Part shown: positions 34,570 through 43,948 of the stretch, piece by piece | Layout: every line of letters begins with the position of its first letter | How positions within the stretch are numbered: position 1 is the stretch's first letter | Source of the DNA: CAZFGK01 sp964518635 | Lineage (GTDB): Bacteria; Zixibacteria; MSB-5A5; GN15; FEB-12 | Reading direction: 5' to 3' | DNA: 64,000 nucleotides | NCBI GenBank assembly: GCA_964518635.1 | Contig: CAZFGK010000012.1 | Span: 1 to 64,000 of the forward strand | Made by a program: the position numbers and the translations under genes | The notes under the pieces: generated by a model | Told to the model about the DNA's origin: nothing | Seen by the model: only the letters and a program-made list of their open reading frames with translations | The model's database searches: none

Positions 34570-35346
34570 TCAGGAGCACGCTGGAAGTGGCTGAAATGAG
34601 ATGAAAAGGTGATCAACCAGTCTGGTCAGATCTCCGATATCGACACCCGGCAGACCATCAACATTAGCTTCTTCGCCGCAACAGAGTGGGGCAAATGAGA
34701 TAAAGAGGTTGTCAACCAGCCGAGTCAGGTCGGCAATGTCAACCGATTCTGCGTTATCACAGTCAACATTTCCGACTATGCCGAGGCAGCAAGGTGCCTG
34801 AGGGATGGTGAAGTTTGTGGTGTAAATGTAATCGCCCGAATTATCGCCGTTAGCATTGCCCGCATTTCCTGCAGCGTAAAAGGTCACCGGTCCCTGAGCC
34901 GAAATCGGAGCGACCCAGAGGAATCCCCAGCCGGGTGAAGAATCTTGCGTACCTGCGAAACTGCCCAGAGTAGTATGCGCTGCATACTGGCGACCATTTT
35001 GGGATGCGAAATAGAGTTGCGTCCGATCTGATGTATCAAGGATGGTACCGATTCGGGCATTTGTATCACTGATGGCGGTCGCTTCAAAACCCCAGATGAG
35101 CCCACCGGGACGTTTAAGATCGATTCGTATCGCGATGGTATCGCCACGAAAATACTGAGATGCGGAAGCACTGATGGTCAGTAATCCACCGCCAGAGTTC
35201 ACTGGATTCCCGGAGTGACAAACCGTGCAAAGCGACTCGCCGGGGGCCCCAGTCAACGGGTAAGGCGGACCAAAGCTGAAGCCAATCGCCAGACTGCTGC
35301 TGATGAGGATGACAAGCAAGATCGTCGTAATTTGCTTGAGGTACAC
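34570..35346 (-). CDS. Secreted CxxCH anchor-V-like protein with dockerin-like repeats (copy 2)
   Basis: 258 residues, colinear with its neighbour: signal peptide, GAPGESLCTVCH with the CxxCH at 40-44, beta-sandwich region with WGFLWVAPISAQGPVTFYAAGNAGN, then CCLGIVGNVDCD and two dockerin-like repeats ending HLFISFQPLPACS. The two genes are tandem duplicates 231 bases apart, and their protein identity looks moderate. The heme motif suggests electron transfer or a structural heme; only one CxxCH is present and no distal ligand can be assigned from sequence. Confidence 0.75.
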   Translation of the reverse strand: MYLKQITTILLVILISSSLAIGFSFGPPYPLTGAPGESLCTVCHSGNPVNSGGGLLTISASASQYFRGDTIAIRIDLKRPGGLIWGFEATAISDTNARIGTILDTSDRTQLYFASQNGRQYAAHTTLGSFAGTQDSSPGWGFLWVAPISAQGPVTFYAAGNAGNANGDNSGDYIYTTNFTIPQAPCCLGIVGNVDCDNAESVDIADLTRLVDNLFISFAPLCCGEEANVDGLPGVDIGDLTRLVDHLFISFQPLPACS

Positions 35347-35484
35347 GGAGAACTCCTTTTGGGATTACAGAATCCTACATTCGTCCGATTGAAAATGAAT
35401 ATACAGCTTTTCGTCCATGAGGACAACCCGCATTGGGGATGTTAAAACTGTACCCGACATCGTCCATTTCGTATACGTGAGGAC

Positions 35485-36468
35485 ATGAATTTGCGAACCA
35501 ACTATGTATACCCTTATCCTCAAGACAGAAGACAACTTAGCCCTGCAATTGAGCACTGCATTCTCTTTGCAATGCTGCTGCTCATCGCATTCGCTCTGAC
35601 CACCTGTAGTCCTGTCACATCTTATGGACCTCAGAACGGGAATCGGATCGTATCACAGAGTGTTGCCGATCCGGACTTTCGTTTCAATGAAAGCAGTTCC
35701 ATCGGATTTATTCCGATCTATTTTCAGGACTGGTATCGTCGCCCCTCTCCGATGATTTCCGAACAACAACGGGAAGCACTCTTTCCGAATGAAGTGATGA
35801 ACTTCCGTGAAGAACCGATCTTTTGGTCGCCGGGAGATAAGTCGCGAGGATTCTCTGAGCTGCAGGAGAAGCAGATGTACGGCTATTTCAAACAGGCGAT
35901 GATGCCGCGAGGATATTCGGTCGCCTACTTACCACTGGAACGCCCCTCGCTGCACGGTGGTGGAACAAGCAGCGCACTGAACAAAGCTGGGATGTCAAAC
36001 GAGCCGGTATCTCTTGAGAACCTCGATATCGATCTGCGCTATCTTCCTGATTCGGTTGGAAATCCGTCCGACAATCGTTGGCAGATGTTCACCATTCCGC
36101 TCACGCCGGATAAGGTCGCGGCAGACAGCGTGGTGGTCCGTTATCGCGCTGGGCAGCTCCCTGACCTGATCATGCAGGCATGGTTTTTTCAACAGGGTGC
36201 GGACTTCGTACGACCAGAAGCGAATGCTACCTCCGGTGCCAATCTGGTCACCCGCCCACGACCACGACCAGATGTCTATGCACAGGGGGTCTGGCTTCAG
36301 GTCTGGGCGCAACCGCCACACTATCGTGTCAATGTCTGGTCAGGAGCGATTCTGAGATCAAGTACCAAACCGGATATTCATCTGCAGGCAAAAGGGATGA
36401 TCGCGCAACTTCTGGCGCGTGAAGATTTCCCGCTGGGACGCAATGCTCAGCCGATTTCGAAGAAATAA
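35485..36468 (+). CDS. Putative envelope protein of unknown function
   Basis: 327 residues. A hydrophobic stretch at about 26-42 ends ALTTC and may be a non-standard signal/lipoprotein sequence (Cys at about 41), preceded by a 25-residue polar tail. The mature region has no recognised motif: acidic 'DWYRRPSPMISEQQREALFPNEVMNF', then 'WQMFTIPLTPDKVAADSVVVRYR' and 'GVWLQVWAQPPHYRVNVWSG', ending in a helix ahead of a KK tail. The ending vaguely resembles lipoproteins of the DUF4136 type, but this is weak. Confidence 0.45.
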   Translation: MNLRTNYVYPYPQDRRQLSPAIEHCILFAMLLLIAFALTTCSPVTSYGPQNGNRIVSQSVADPDFRFNESSSIGFIPIYFQDWYRRPSPMISEQQREALFPNEVMNFREEPIFWSPGDKSRGFSELQEKQMYGYFKQAMMPRGYSVAYLPLERPSLHGGGTSSALNKAGMSNEPVSLENLDIDLRYLPDSVGNPSDNRWQMFTIPLTPDKVAADSVVVRYRAGQLPDLIMQAWFFQQGADFVRPEANATSGANLVTRPRPRPDVYAQGVWLQVWAQPPHYRVNVWSGAILRSSTKPDIHLQAKGMIAQLLAREDFPLGRNAQPISKK

Positions 36469-36498
36469 CTCCTGAACTTTTCCAACATGACTGCGGGG

Positions 36499-37026
36499 TT
36501 ACTTGCGACGGTAGGTGATTCGATCGCCGAGCTTGATACCGTGACGGGCGCGAAATCCGGCTGTTGTTTCCAATACAAATCGACAGAGTTCGGACGCGGG
36601 ATATGAACCCTCATCAAATGGCGTAGTGTATTCATGGACCGTTATCAATCTCCCATCCCCTTTAATGAAAAACATATCAAGTGAGAGAATGGTATTTTTC
36701 ATATAGAATGAGAGTCGCTGTTCCCTCTCAAATATGAATAACATCCCGCAGGTATCTGAGAGCTGGTCTCGGTACATCAGCCCAAGATTTCTCCCCGATT
36801 CGGTGTCAACTATTTCGACGGGAATGCTGATAACCGTGTCGTGAGTATTGCGTATGACGTAGATTCGTCCGTCCTCTTTGCAGGAAGGAATAACCGGCTT
36901 TCTTGACGGAGCATCACTTTGCGACTGGTTCTTTGGAATACTATCGCTTCTCGTGTTTGTCTGGGATGAGCAAGAGGAAAGAAGAAACAGAAGCGAAAAA
37001 CAAAGAAGAGTTCCAGAACAGTTCAT
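36499..37026 (-). CDS. DUF192 lipoprotein (COG1430)
   Basis: 175 residues: lipoprotein signal ending LLSSCSS (Cys19), then a Ser/Asn-rich linker and a DUF192 domain (about 70-172) with DTESGRNLGLMYRDQLSD, CGMLFIFEREQRLSFYMKNT and LDMFFIKGDGRLITVHE. This small beta-barrel family is secreted or periplasmic and of unknown role. The gene ends 31 bases after the previous plus-strand stop on the opposite strand. It lies downstream of lpdA with a 12-base gap, so it may be read from the pyruvate dehydrogenase transcript. Confidence 0.8.
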   Translation of the reverse strand: MNCSGTLLCFSLLFLLSSCSSQTNTRSDSIPKNQSQSDAPSRKPVIPSCKEDGRIYVIRNTHDTVISIPVEIVDTESGRNLGLMYRDQLSDTCGMLFIFEREQRLSFYMKNTILSLDMFFIKGDGRLITVHEYTTPFDEGSYPASELCRFVLETTAGFRARHGIKLGDRITYRRK

Positions 37027-37038
37027 GCGAACGCTTCT

Positions 37039-38475
37039 CTACTTGCCGGATACGCTCTTCGGACGGTAGTAGTGGGTACTGGAGCCGAAAAAGAGTTCGG
37101 CAGATTCCATTATCGTTTCGGAGAGTGTCGGATGAGGATGAATCGACAATGTCAGATCACTCGCCGTCGCGGCCATCTCAATGGCAACCACCGCCTGTGT
37201 GATCAACTCCCCGGCGTTCGGTCCGACAATAGCGACGCCAAGAATTCGTTCAGTCTTTTTATCACAAATCAACTTAGTGAGACCATCTGACCGGCCAAGA
37301 GTCAGTGCACGACCGGACGCTGCCCACGGAAATTTGGTGACTACGATTTCACGACCTGCATCGCGTGCCTCTTTTTCGGTCATCCCACACCAGGCGACTT
37401 CGGGATCGGTGAAAACCACCGCCGGAATCGCTCGCGGCTCGAAGGCGACTTTGTGACCGAGAATCGCATCAACGGCGACATGGGCCTCGTGTGAGGCCTT
37501 GTGAGCAAGCATCGGTTGTCCGGTGATATCGCCGATGGCGTAGATGTCTGCGTCATCGGTTTTACGAGCAAGATCGACCTGCACGAATCCCTGAGACGTA
37601 ATTTTCGCTTTGGTCTTTTCAAGACCAAAGCCACTGCTATTCGGGCGACGACCGACGGCGACGAGCACGTTCTCAAATGTTTCTTTTCGATCAGTGCCGT
37701 CTGATTTTAGCGTGACTTCCATCCCATTTTTTGATTCGGTCGCAGCAGTCACCGTCGTCTTGAGTAACACGGCAGCGAAATGCGGAGTGATACTTTTCGA
37801 GAGAACATGCACGAGGTCTGGATCAGCTCCGGGAAGGAGCTGGTCTGCCATTTCTACTACGGTCACCTTTGTTCCGAGCGCGGCATAGACTGAGCCAAGC
37901 TCGAGTCCGATGTATCCGCCACCGACGACCAGCAATGTCTTCGGAAGAGTCGCGAGCTCCAATGCACTTGTCGAATCAAGAAGTCGAGGAGATTTTGCAG
38001 GGAAGATCGGAAGGGTGATGGGAGATGATCCGGTGGCGAGAATAATCTTGTCGGGAGTAAGCTCTTGCGTCCCGCCAGCGTTGAGTGCGATAGAAAGTGA
38101 ATGAGAAGAAGTGAATGTCGCCATACCTCTGATATGGGTCACTTTTCTACTTTTAACCAATTGCCCGAGTCCGCCGGTGAGTTTGCGAACCACAGATGCA
38201 CGCCATGCGGTAAGTTTGGCGCGGTCAATCTTGGGAGAGGAGAATGATATCCCAAACTCATTCGCACGTTCGGATTCGTGAATCACCGCAGCTGCGTGCA
38301 ACAGTGCTTTCGACGGGATACAACCGCGATACAAACAGACACCGCCGGGATTTTCTTCCGGATCAATCAGCGTCACCTGACAGCCAAGATCGGCCGCACG
38401 AAAAGCGGCGGCATAGCCGCCGGGACCGGCGCCGATGACCGCAACGTGGAGTGGCTTGTCGGGTGTCACTGACAT
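37039..38475 (-). CDS. lpdA: Dihydrolipoyl dehydrogenase (E3)
   Basis: 478 residues with the FAD glycine motif GAGPGGYAAAFRAAD at about 16, redox disulfide GGVCLYRGCIPSKALLHA (C-x4-C), NAD motif VVGGGYIGLELG, IYAIGDITGQPMLAHKASHE and the C-terminal catalytic HPHPTLSE. It re-oxidises the dihydrolipoyl arm of E2 with NAD+. It lies immediately 3' of the E2 and E1 genes, giving the order E1-E2-E3 on the minus strand with a two-base gap between E2 and E3. Confidence 0.94.
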   Translation of the reverse strand: MSVTPDKPLHVAVIGAGPGGYAAAFRAADLGCQVTLIDPEENPGGVCLYRGCIPSKALLHAAAVIHESERANEFGISFSSPKIDRAKLTAWRASVVRKLTGGLGQLVKSRKVTHIRGMATFTSSHSLSIALNAGGTQELTPDKIILATGSSPITLPIFPAKSPRLLDSTSALELATLPKTLLVVGGGYIGLELGSVYAALGTKVTVVEMADQLLPGADPDLVHVLSKSITPHFAAVLLKTTVTAATESKNGMEVTLKSDGTDRKETFENVLVAVGRRPNSSGFGLEKTKAKITSQGFVQVDLARKTDDADIYAIGDITGQPMLAHKASHEAHVAVDAILGHKVAFEPRAIPAVVFTDPEVAWCGMTEKEARDAGREIVVTKFPWAASGRALTLGRSDGLTKLICDKKTERILGVAIVGPNAGELITQAVVAIEMAATASDLTLSIHPHPTLSETIMESAELFFGSSTHYYRPKSVSGK

Positions 38476-38477
38476 CT

Positions 38478-39809
38478 CTACTCAACAAACATCGCGAAGG
38501 GATTGCTCAGCGACTCGACGACGAATGAAAGAAATGCCGCCGCTTCGGCGCCGTCACACATCCGGTGATCATACGACAACGACAGGGGAAGAATTGTCCG
38601 CGGCACGAAGGCATTCTCTTTCCAGACTGGCTGCACAGAGGAACGACTCATCCCCAGGATCGCCACCTGCGGCCAGTAGACAATCGGAGTAAACTGTGTG
38701 CCGCCGATACCACCTTGATTTGAAATGGTGAAACTTCCCCCCTCCATCTCGGAGAGAGCAATTTTTCGCGTACGAGCACGTTCTGAAAGATCAGCGATAT
38801 CGCGAGCAAGTGTCACTATCGATTTCTGATCGGCATTGCGAACTACCGGCACCAGCAGACCGCGATCAGTCGCGGTTGCGATTCCGATATTGCAATACTC
38901 TTTCAGAATCAATTCCTGACGAGCCAAATCAAGGGAGCCGTTGAATTTCGGGAAACGTTTCAGCGCGCGAGTCATGACCGTCATCACAAACGGCAACAAC
39001 GTGATTTTCAGACCGGCTTTCTCATAGCGGTGTGCGATGGTGTGGCGATACTCTTCGAGCGCGGTAATATCTGCATTATCGAATTGTGTCACATGCGGCA
39101 CCGTCTGCCATGCAGTGGTCATCGAACGTGCAGTGACACTCCGAATGGCGGACATCGACTCACGTCGAATCATTCCCCATGCCGCAAAATCCGGAAGATC
39201 AGGCGCAGGTGCGATCGTGCTTCCGGTATCAGTCCCCGCAACAAATGCTGAGTTGATTCGAGATTTGACATGGGCTTTGACATCATCTTCAGAAATTCGC
39301 CCACTGCTCCCGCTCCCTGCGACGATATTCACATCTACACCCAGCTCACGGGCAAGTCGCCGAACCGACGGGGAAGCCGGTGCAAGATCACGCGGTGCGC
39401 TGGAGGTTGGAGCAATTACAACTTGAGGGGGTGGCTGCATTTGCTGGCGAACTGCATCTGACTTCGTGTCTACAACTTTTGTCTCAGGGACAATTGCAAT
39501 CTTTGGAGATGACGGTGCTGCCGCAGGAACCGGTGTATTAGGTGCGGCTGCGGCGGTTGCACCGTTGGTGCTTTCGAGACGGAGAAAAATCGTCCCGACC
39601 TTGACCTTATCTCCAACCTTGACCGAAATCTCTTTGACCACTCCTGCCTGCGGCGCAGGGATTTCGACAACAGCTTTATCAGTTTCAAATTCGAGCAATG
39701 GTTGATCAGCGGTGACGGTTTGTCCCTGTGTGACAAGCAGACCGACCACTTGTCCCTGTTCGACTTTTTCGCCGATATCCGGAATTGGTACTTCGATAAT
39801 CGATCCCAT
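38478..39809 (-). CDS. aceF: Pyruvate dehydrogenase E2, dihydrolipoamide acetyltransferase
   Basis: 443 residues. There is one N-terminal lipoyl domain (EFETDKAVVEIPAP, lipoyl-lysine near residue 45), an Ala/Pro-rich linker, a peripheral-subunit-binding domain (SPSVRRLARELGVD ... GRISEDDVKAH) and the acyltransferase core with catalytic HxxxDG (SYDHRMCDGAE). Enterobacterial AceF has three lipoyl domains; one is common elsewhere. The stop lies two bases before lpdA. It transfers acetyl from E1 to CoA. Confidence 0.93.
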   Translation of the reverse strand: MGSIIEVPIPDIGEKVEQGQVVGLLVTQGQTVTADQPLLEFETDKAVVEIPAPQAGVVKEISVKVGDKVKVGTIFLRLESTNGATAAAAPNTPVPAAAPSSPKIAIVPETKVVDTKSDAVRQQMQPPPQVVIAPTSSAPRDLAPASPSVRRLARELGVDVNIVAGSGSSGRISEDDVKAHVKSRINSAFVAGTDTGSTIAPAPDLPDFAAWGMIRRESMSAIRSVTARSMTTAWQTVPHVTQFDNADITALEEYRHTIAHRYEKAGLKITLLPFVMTVMTRALKRFPKFNGSLDLARQELILKEYCNIGIATATDRGLLVPVVRNADQKSIVTLARDIADLSERARTRKIALSEMEGGSFTISNQGGIGGTQFTPIVYWPQVAILGMSRSSVQPVWKENAFVPRTILPLSLSYDHRMCDGAEAAAFLSFVVESLSNPFAMFVE

Positions 39810-39867
39810 GATTCTTTACTTTCGTTCCGTCAGTCTATCGTTCGTTCATTCAGTACTGCTCGACCTG

Positions 39868-42555
39868 TCAGGCGGTCAACGGATTGACCTTCTGTGCGTC
39901 TATTCCCAGTTTTTTCATTGCGGCCACCGTCGTTCCGGCTTTCAGTTCGCCAGTTCGCTCCAATTGGCTCAGCGTCGCAATCACGACGTAGCGTGCATCG
40001 ACTTCAAAGAAATTACGAAGTGCCGGTCTGCTCTCCGAGCGACCGAAGCCGTCGGTGCCAAGCGCGATGAGTGATCCCGGCAGCCACTTGGCGATACTGA
40101 GTGGCAAGGCACGGACATAATCTGATGCCGCCACAAAAACACCACTCTCACCTTCGAGCGCGGATGCAACGAAGGGCTTCCGATTGCTTGAAGGATTCAG
40201 CAATGTCTCGCGCTCGGCATCCATCGCATCGTAATATAATTCCTTGTAGCTGGTTACTGACCAGACATCTGCGCGGATACTGTACTCATTCACGAGCATC
40301 TCCTGCGCCTTCAGAACTTCGTTCAATATTGTCCCGCTGCCGAAAAGATGTGCCTGTGCTTTCCCTTTTTTGCCGGAGCTTTTGAAGCGATAGATACCAC
40401 GAAGGATTCCCTCTTCGACCTCGCCGGGCTTCTTCCCTTCCGGCATGGGTGGCATCGTATAAAATTCATTCATAACCGTGAGGTAGTAGAGCCACGGTTC
40501 ATTCTTCACATACATGCGCTCGAGTCCATCCCGAATGATCACCGCAAGTTCGAAGGCAAAGGCGGGGTCGTATGCTTTGAGTGTCGGATAGGCGAGTCCA
40601 TACAAATGACTTTGTCCATCCTGATGCTGCAACCCCTCTCCAGCAAGGGTGGTCCGTCCTGCAGTCGCGCCTAACAGAAACCCCTTCGCCTGCATATCAG
40701 CGGCGGCCCATACCAGATCGCCGACACGCTGAAGACCGAACATCGAATAGAAGATAAAGAACGGAATCATATTCACACCGTGAGTGGCATAGGCAGTACC
40801 GGCGGCTATGAAAGAAGAAAGAGAACCGGCTTCGGTAATTCCCTCTTCAAGAATTTGACCATCACGCGCTTCCTTGTAATACAACAGCGTATCACGATCG
40901 ACCGGCTCGTAGATCTGCCCGACATGGGAATAGATCCCGACTTTGCGGAAGAGTGATTCCATTCCGAAGGTGCGTGCTTCATCCGGTACAATCGGCACGA
41001 TGCATTTCCCGTAAGTCTCATCAACGAGCAACTTTGACAGCAAATGCACGAATGCCATCGTTGTAGCCATCGTTCGTTCGCCGGAACCTTTGTAGAATTC
41101 CGCCCAGAGTGATTCATCAGTCGAGGGCATCGCGGGGGCCGTGACCATGCGCTTCGGCAGTGAACCACCTAGCTCTTCGCGACGGGCGCGAAGATAGCGC
41201 ATCTCCTCAGAATCATCCGGAGGACGATAGAATGGGACTTTGTCGATGTCGTCATCAGAGATCGGGATGCCAAACTTCGAACGGAATTCACGAAGTTCTG
41301 ACTCATTCAATTTCTTCTGCTGATGGGTGATATTCTTTCCTTCACCCGCTTCACCGAGACCGTATCCTTTAATGGTGTGTGCAAGAATGACCGTCGGTTG
41401 ATTTGTCTGCTCCATCGCCAGTTTGTAGGCGGCGTAGACTTTTTCCGGGTCATGTCCGCCACGACGGAACCGCTGCACCTGGGCATCACTATAGTGACTG
41501 AAAATATCATGCAGCTTCTGATTCCCGTTGCAGAAATCCTGACGGATATAGCTTCCCGGTGAGACGACATATTTTTGATACTGTCCGTCCGGAATTTCTT
41601 CCATCCTCTTGATCAGTGATCCATCTGCATCGGCGGCAATGAGCGGATCCCAGTCTGTCCCCCAAATGACTTTGATTACTTTCCACCCTGCTCCGCGAAA
41701 TGCCGCTTCTAATTCCTGAATGACCTTTCCATTCCCACGAACGGGACCATCAAGACGCTGCAGATTGCAATTAACGACGAAGACGAGATTGTAGAGACGT
41801 TCACGCGAGGCGAGGGTGATCGCTCCGAGTGATTCCGGTTCATCGATTTCACCGTCCCCCAGGAACGCCCAGACTTTTTGATCGGAGGTGTCGGCCATGC
41901 CGCGATCATGCATATAGCGATTGAATCTCGCCTGATAGATTGCCATGATCGGCCCCAGCCCCATCGAGACTGTCGGATACTGCCAGAAATCGGGCATCAG
42001 TTTCGGATGTGGGTAGGATGACAATCCCCCCCCATCGGCAAGCTCCTGACGGAAATGCTCGAGCTGCTGCTCGCTGATTCGCCCCTCTACAAATGCACGG
42101 GCATAGATTCCCGGAGCAGAGTGCCCCTGAAAATAGACAATATCGCCGGGGTGTTTGTCAGTCCGTCCGCGGAAGAAATGATTGAAGCCGATTTCAAGTA
42201 GAGTCGCAGCAGAGGCGTAGGTTGAAATATGTCCGCCAATGCCGGTAATCTTCCGATTGGCGCGCACAACCATCGCCATCGCGTTCCAACGGATGATACT
42301 CTTGATCCGACGCTCGATCTCACGATTCCCCGGGAAGATCGGCTGTTCGGTGGGAGAGATTGTATTGATATATGGCGTATTGGCAGAGAACGGGAGATCG
42401 ATCCCGTGTGAACTGGCGCGAATCTGAAGGCGGCGCAGCAGATCAAGCACGCGTCCGCGTCCCTGATGCTGATAGATTGCATCCAGCGAATCGAGCCATT
42501 CCTGATTCTCAGCGTCGAAGTCGTTGTGTTTCCAGGACGAGTCAGTCATCGACAT
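39868..42555 (-). CDS. aceE: Pyruvate dehydrogenase E1, homodimeric type
   Basis: 895 residues, close to the enterobacterial AceE length, so this is the single-chain E1 type and not alpha/beta. The TPP motif is GDGEIDEPESLGAITLASRE followed by the NCN at FVVNCNLQRLDG, and the pyrimidine-domain segment VPDEARTFGMESLFRKVG is present. It decarboxylates pyruvate and acetylates the lipoyl arm of E2. It begins the operon after a 416-base divergent gap. A start two codons later (MTDSSWKHND) is equally possible. Confidence 0.95.
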   Translation of the reverse strand: MSMTDSSWKHNDFDAENQEWLDSLDAIYQHQGRGRVLDLLRRLQIRASSHGIDLPFSANTPYINTISPTEQPIFPGNREIERRIKSIIRWNAMAMVVRANRKITGIGGHISTYASAATLLEIGFNHFFRGRTDKHPGDIVYFQGHSAPGIYARAFVEGRISEQQLEHFRQELADGGGLSSYPHPKLMPDFWQYPTVSMGLGPIMAIYQARFNRYMHDRGMADTSDQKVWAFLGDGEIDEPESLGAITLASRERLYNLVFVVNCNLQRLDGPVRGNGKVIQELEAAFRGAGWKVIKVIWGTDWDPLIAADADGSLIKRMEEIPDGQYQKYVVSPGSYIRQDFCNGNQKLHDIFSHYSDAQVQRFRRGGHDPEKVYAAYKLAMEQTNQPTVILAHTIKGYGLGEAGEGKNITHQQKKLNESELREFRSKFGIPISDDDIDKVPFYRPPDDSEEMRYLRARREELGGSLPKRMVTAPAMPSTDESLWAEFYKGSGERTMATTMAFVHLLSKLLVDETYGKCIVPIVPDEARTFGMESLFRKVGIYSHVGQIYEPVDRDTLLYYKEARDGQILEEGITEAGSLSSFIAAGTAYATHGVNMIPFFIFYSMFGLQRVGDLVWAAADMQAKGFLLGATAGRTTLAGEGLQHQDGQSHLYGLAYPTLKAYDPAFAFELAVIIRDGLERMYVKNEPWLYYLTVMNEFYTMPPMPEGKKPGEVEEGILRGIYRFKSSGKKGKAQAHLFGSGTILNEVLKAQEMLVNEYSIRADVWSVTSYKELYYDAMDAERETLLNPSSNRKPFVASALEGESGVFVAASDYVRALPLSIAKWLPGSLIALGTDGFGRSESRPALRNFFEVDARYVVIATLSQLERTGELKAGTTVAAMKKLGIDAQKVNPLTA

Positions 42556-42971
42556 TGGGTACCTGCTTTATTGCTGATGTCTTCGCGGACTTCAGTCAGT
42601 TCCATTTGCAATAGGTCTCTTTGCTTCGCAGCAAGGCATACTCTGCCTTGTTCCTGCAACACTGGCATCACGGTTCCGGTTTCATCCGAGTCGATTCTGC
42701 CGGAGCGTCATCCGATACCTTTGATAAAGAAGCGCGAAAGTACGAGCCAATCGAGTGGGCGGCAAACCATTTTTCCCGCCCTGGGAAATCACTTCTGCAC
42801 GGTCTACCGAAAGTATATCGGCGTAAATCGACAAGTCCGTAGAAGGGGAAAAACGAGCCGCTGAGTTCGCAGTTGATACCAGACATCTTCCCTCGTATCC
42901 TTCTCGCCGCAGATGAGATTCCACCCCTCTCCACATATCTGGCTAACAATGGACATAGCGCGGGTTAGTAT
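42556..42971. other. Divergent intergenic region between aceE and plsC
   Basis: 416 bases separating two divergent units, so both promoters should lie here. Short open frames on both strands lack ribosome-binding sites and family patterns and were not accepted. No strong palindrome, terminator or riboswitch was recognised. Confidence 0.4.
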
Positions 42972-43754
42972 ATGAATCGTGACATTCTGGGAAGCCAGCG
43001 CTGGCTCAAGCGGCTGCTCTTTATTGCCGTCGGGATGGTCAGCTATCCGGTCTTCCGCATCTGGAACCCCTTACGAATTCAAGGGATAGAGGTATTGCAC
43101 CGACTCCCCCAGACCGGAGTTTTGTTTGTCTCGTCGCACCAGACCTACTTTGCTGATGTGATCGCCATGATCCTGATCTTTTCCTCACTTCGAGCGAAAT
43201 CGAACAAGAGTCACCTCCCCCTTCCCTGGTATCTGCCCCTCATCCGCACGAGCTACTACTACGTAGCGGCAGAGGAGACGATGATGTCCGGATTCATGCC
43301 CAAGATGCTCGCCTACGGTGGCTCGATTAATACTCGGCGCACATTTCGGGAGGCGGGTCAGGAAGTGAAGAAGATGGCTCGGCTGGGGGACTTCACGAAA
43401 GTATTCGAAGCCCTCGATGACGGCTGGGTGATGACCTTTCCGCAAGGAACGACAACCCCGTACGCCAAAGGGAGACGCGGAGTCTGTCATATCATCAAGA
43501 TGAAACGACCGGTGGTGGTTCCTGTTGTCATTGGAGGTTTTCGCGCGGCATTGGGGAAACGGGGCTTTTCATTCAACAATCCCGGAAAGAAGACCTCCAT
43601 TACATTCAAGGAACCGCTGGTGTTTGCAGATGATATGAATGCCAATGTGATGCTTCGCCAGATCATGGAAGCAATCGAGCAGATTCCCCCACCGGGGTAT
43701 GTCGCACCGGTGGAACAGTCGGAAGGAAGCTCGCACAGCGACGACGCAGAGTAG
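42972..43754 (+). CDS. plsC: 1-acyl-sn-glycerol-3-phosphate acyltransferase (PlsC family)
   Basis: 260 residues with a hydrophobic N-terminal helix. Acyltransferase motif I reads SSHQTYFADV, which is H-x5-D rather than the usual H-x4-D; the 'HQTYFADV' variant is familiar from Bacteroidetes-like homologues. Motif III is FPQGTTTPYAKGRRG, and 'RPVVVPVVIGGFRAAL' closes the fold. It makes phosphatidic acid, or a related acyl ester, at the membrane. The last 30 residues are polar and acidic. It is monocistronic, divergent from aceE. Confidence 0.82.
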   Translation: MNRDILGSQRWLKRLLFIAVGMVSYPVFRIWNPLRIQGIEVLHRLPQTGVLFVSSHQTYFADVIAMILIFSSLRAKSNKSHLPLPWYLPLIRTSYYYVAAEETMMSGFMPKMLAYGGSINTRRTFREAGQEVKKMARLGDFTKVFEALDDGWVMTFPQGTTTPYAKGRRGVCHIIKMKRPVVVPVVIGGFRAALGKRGFSFNNPGKKTSITFKEPLVFADDMNANVMLRQIMEAIEQIPPPGYVAPVEQSEGSSHSDDAE

Positions 43755-43785
43755 CAAGGTGATTCTTTCGCGCGCAATTCGAAGA

Positions 43786-43883
43786 AGACCCTTCGACAAG
43801 CTCAGGGTGAGATGAAGAGTTGCTTGATTCGTTCCTGAATTCCTCTAATTCTTCATGCTGAGCCTGTCGATGCATCTTCCTCG
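43786..43883. repeat. Hairpin repeat element, copy A
   Basis: Two facing arms, CCCTTCGACAAGCTCAGGGTGAG (43790 region) and CTTCATGCTGAGCCTGTCGA (43851-43870), can pair through CTTCGACARGCTCAG. A second copy with the arms in swapped order lies at 45600-45690, so the two copies flank the T9SS-protein gene in opposite orientation. This is a REP-like intergenic repeat family known from many genomes. Confidence 0.75.
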
Positions 43884-43948
43884 ACCAGAAAAGTATGATG
43901 ACGGATTGCTCTCGTACATTTTTGCCGTATATTGAAAGCAGGAGTGGA

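Noticed and set aside
42668..42949. 93-codon minus-strand frame upstream of aceE
   Set aside because: No ribosome-binding site and no recognisable protein pattern; likely chance in the promoter gap.
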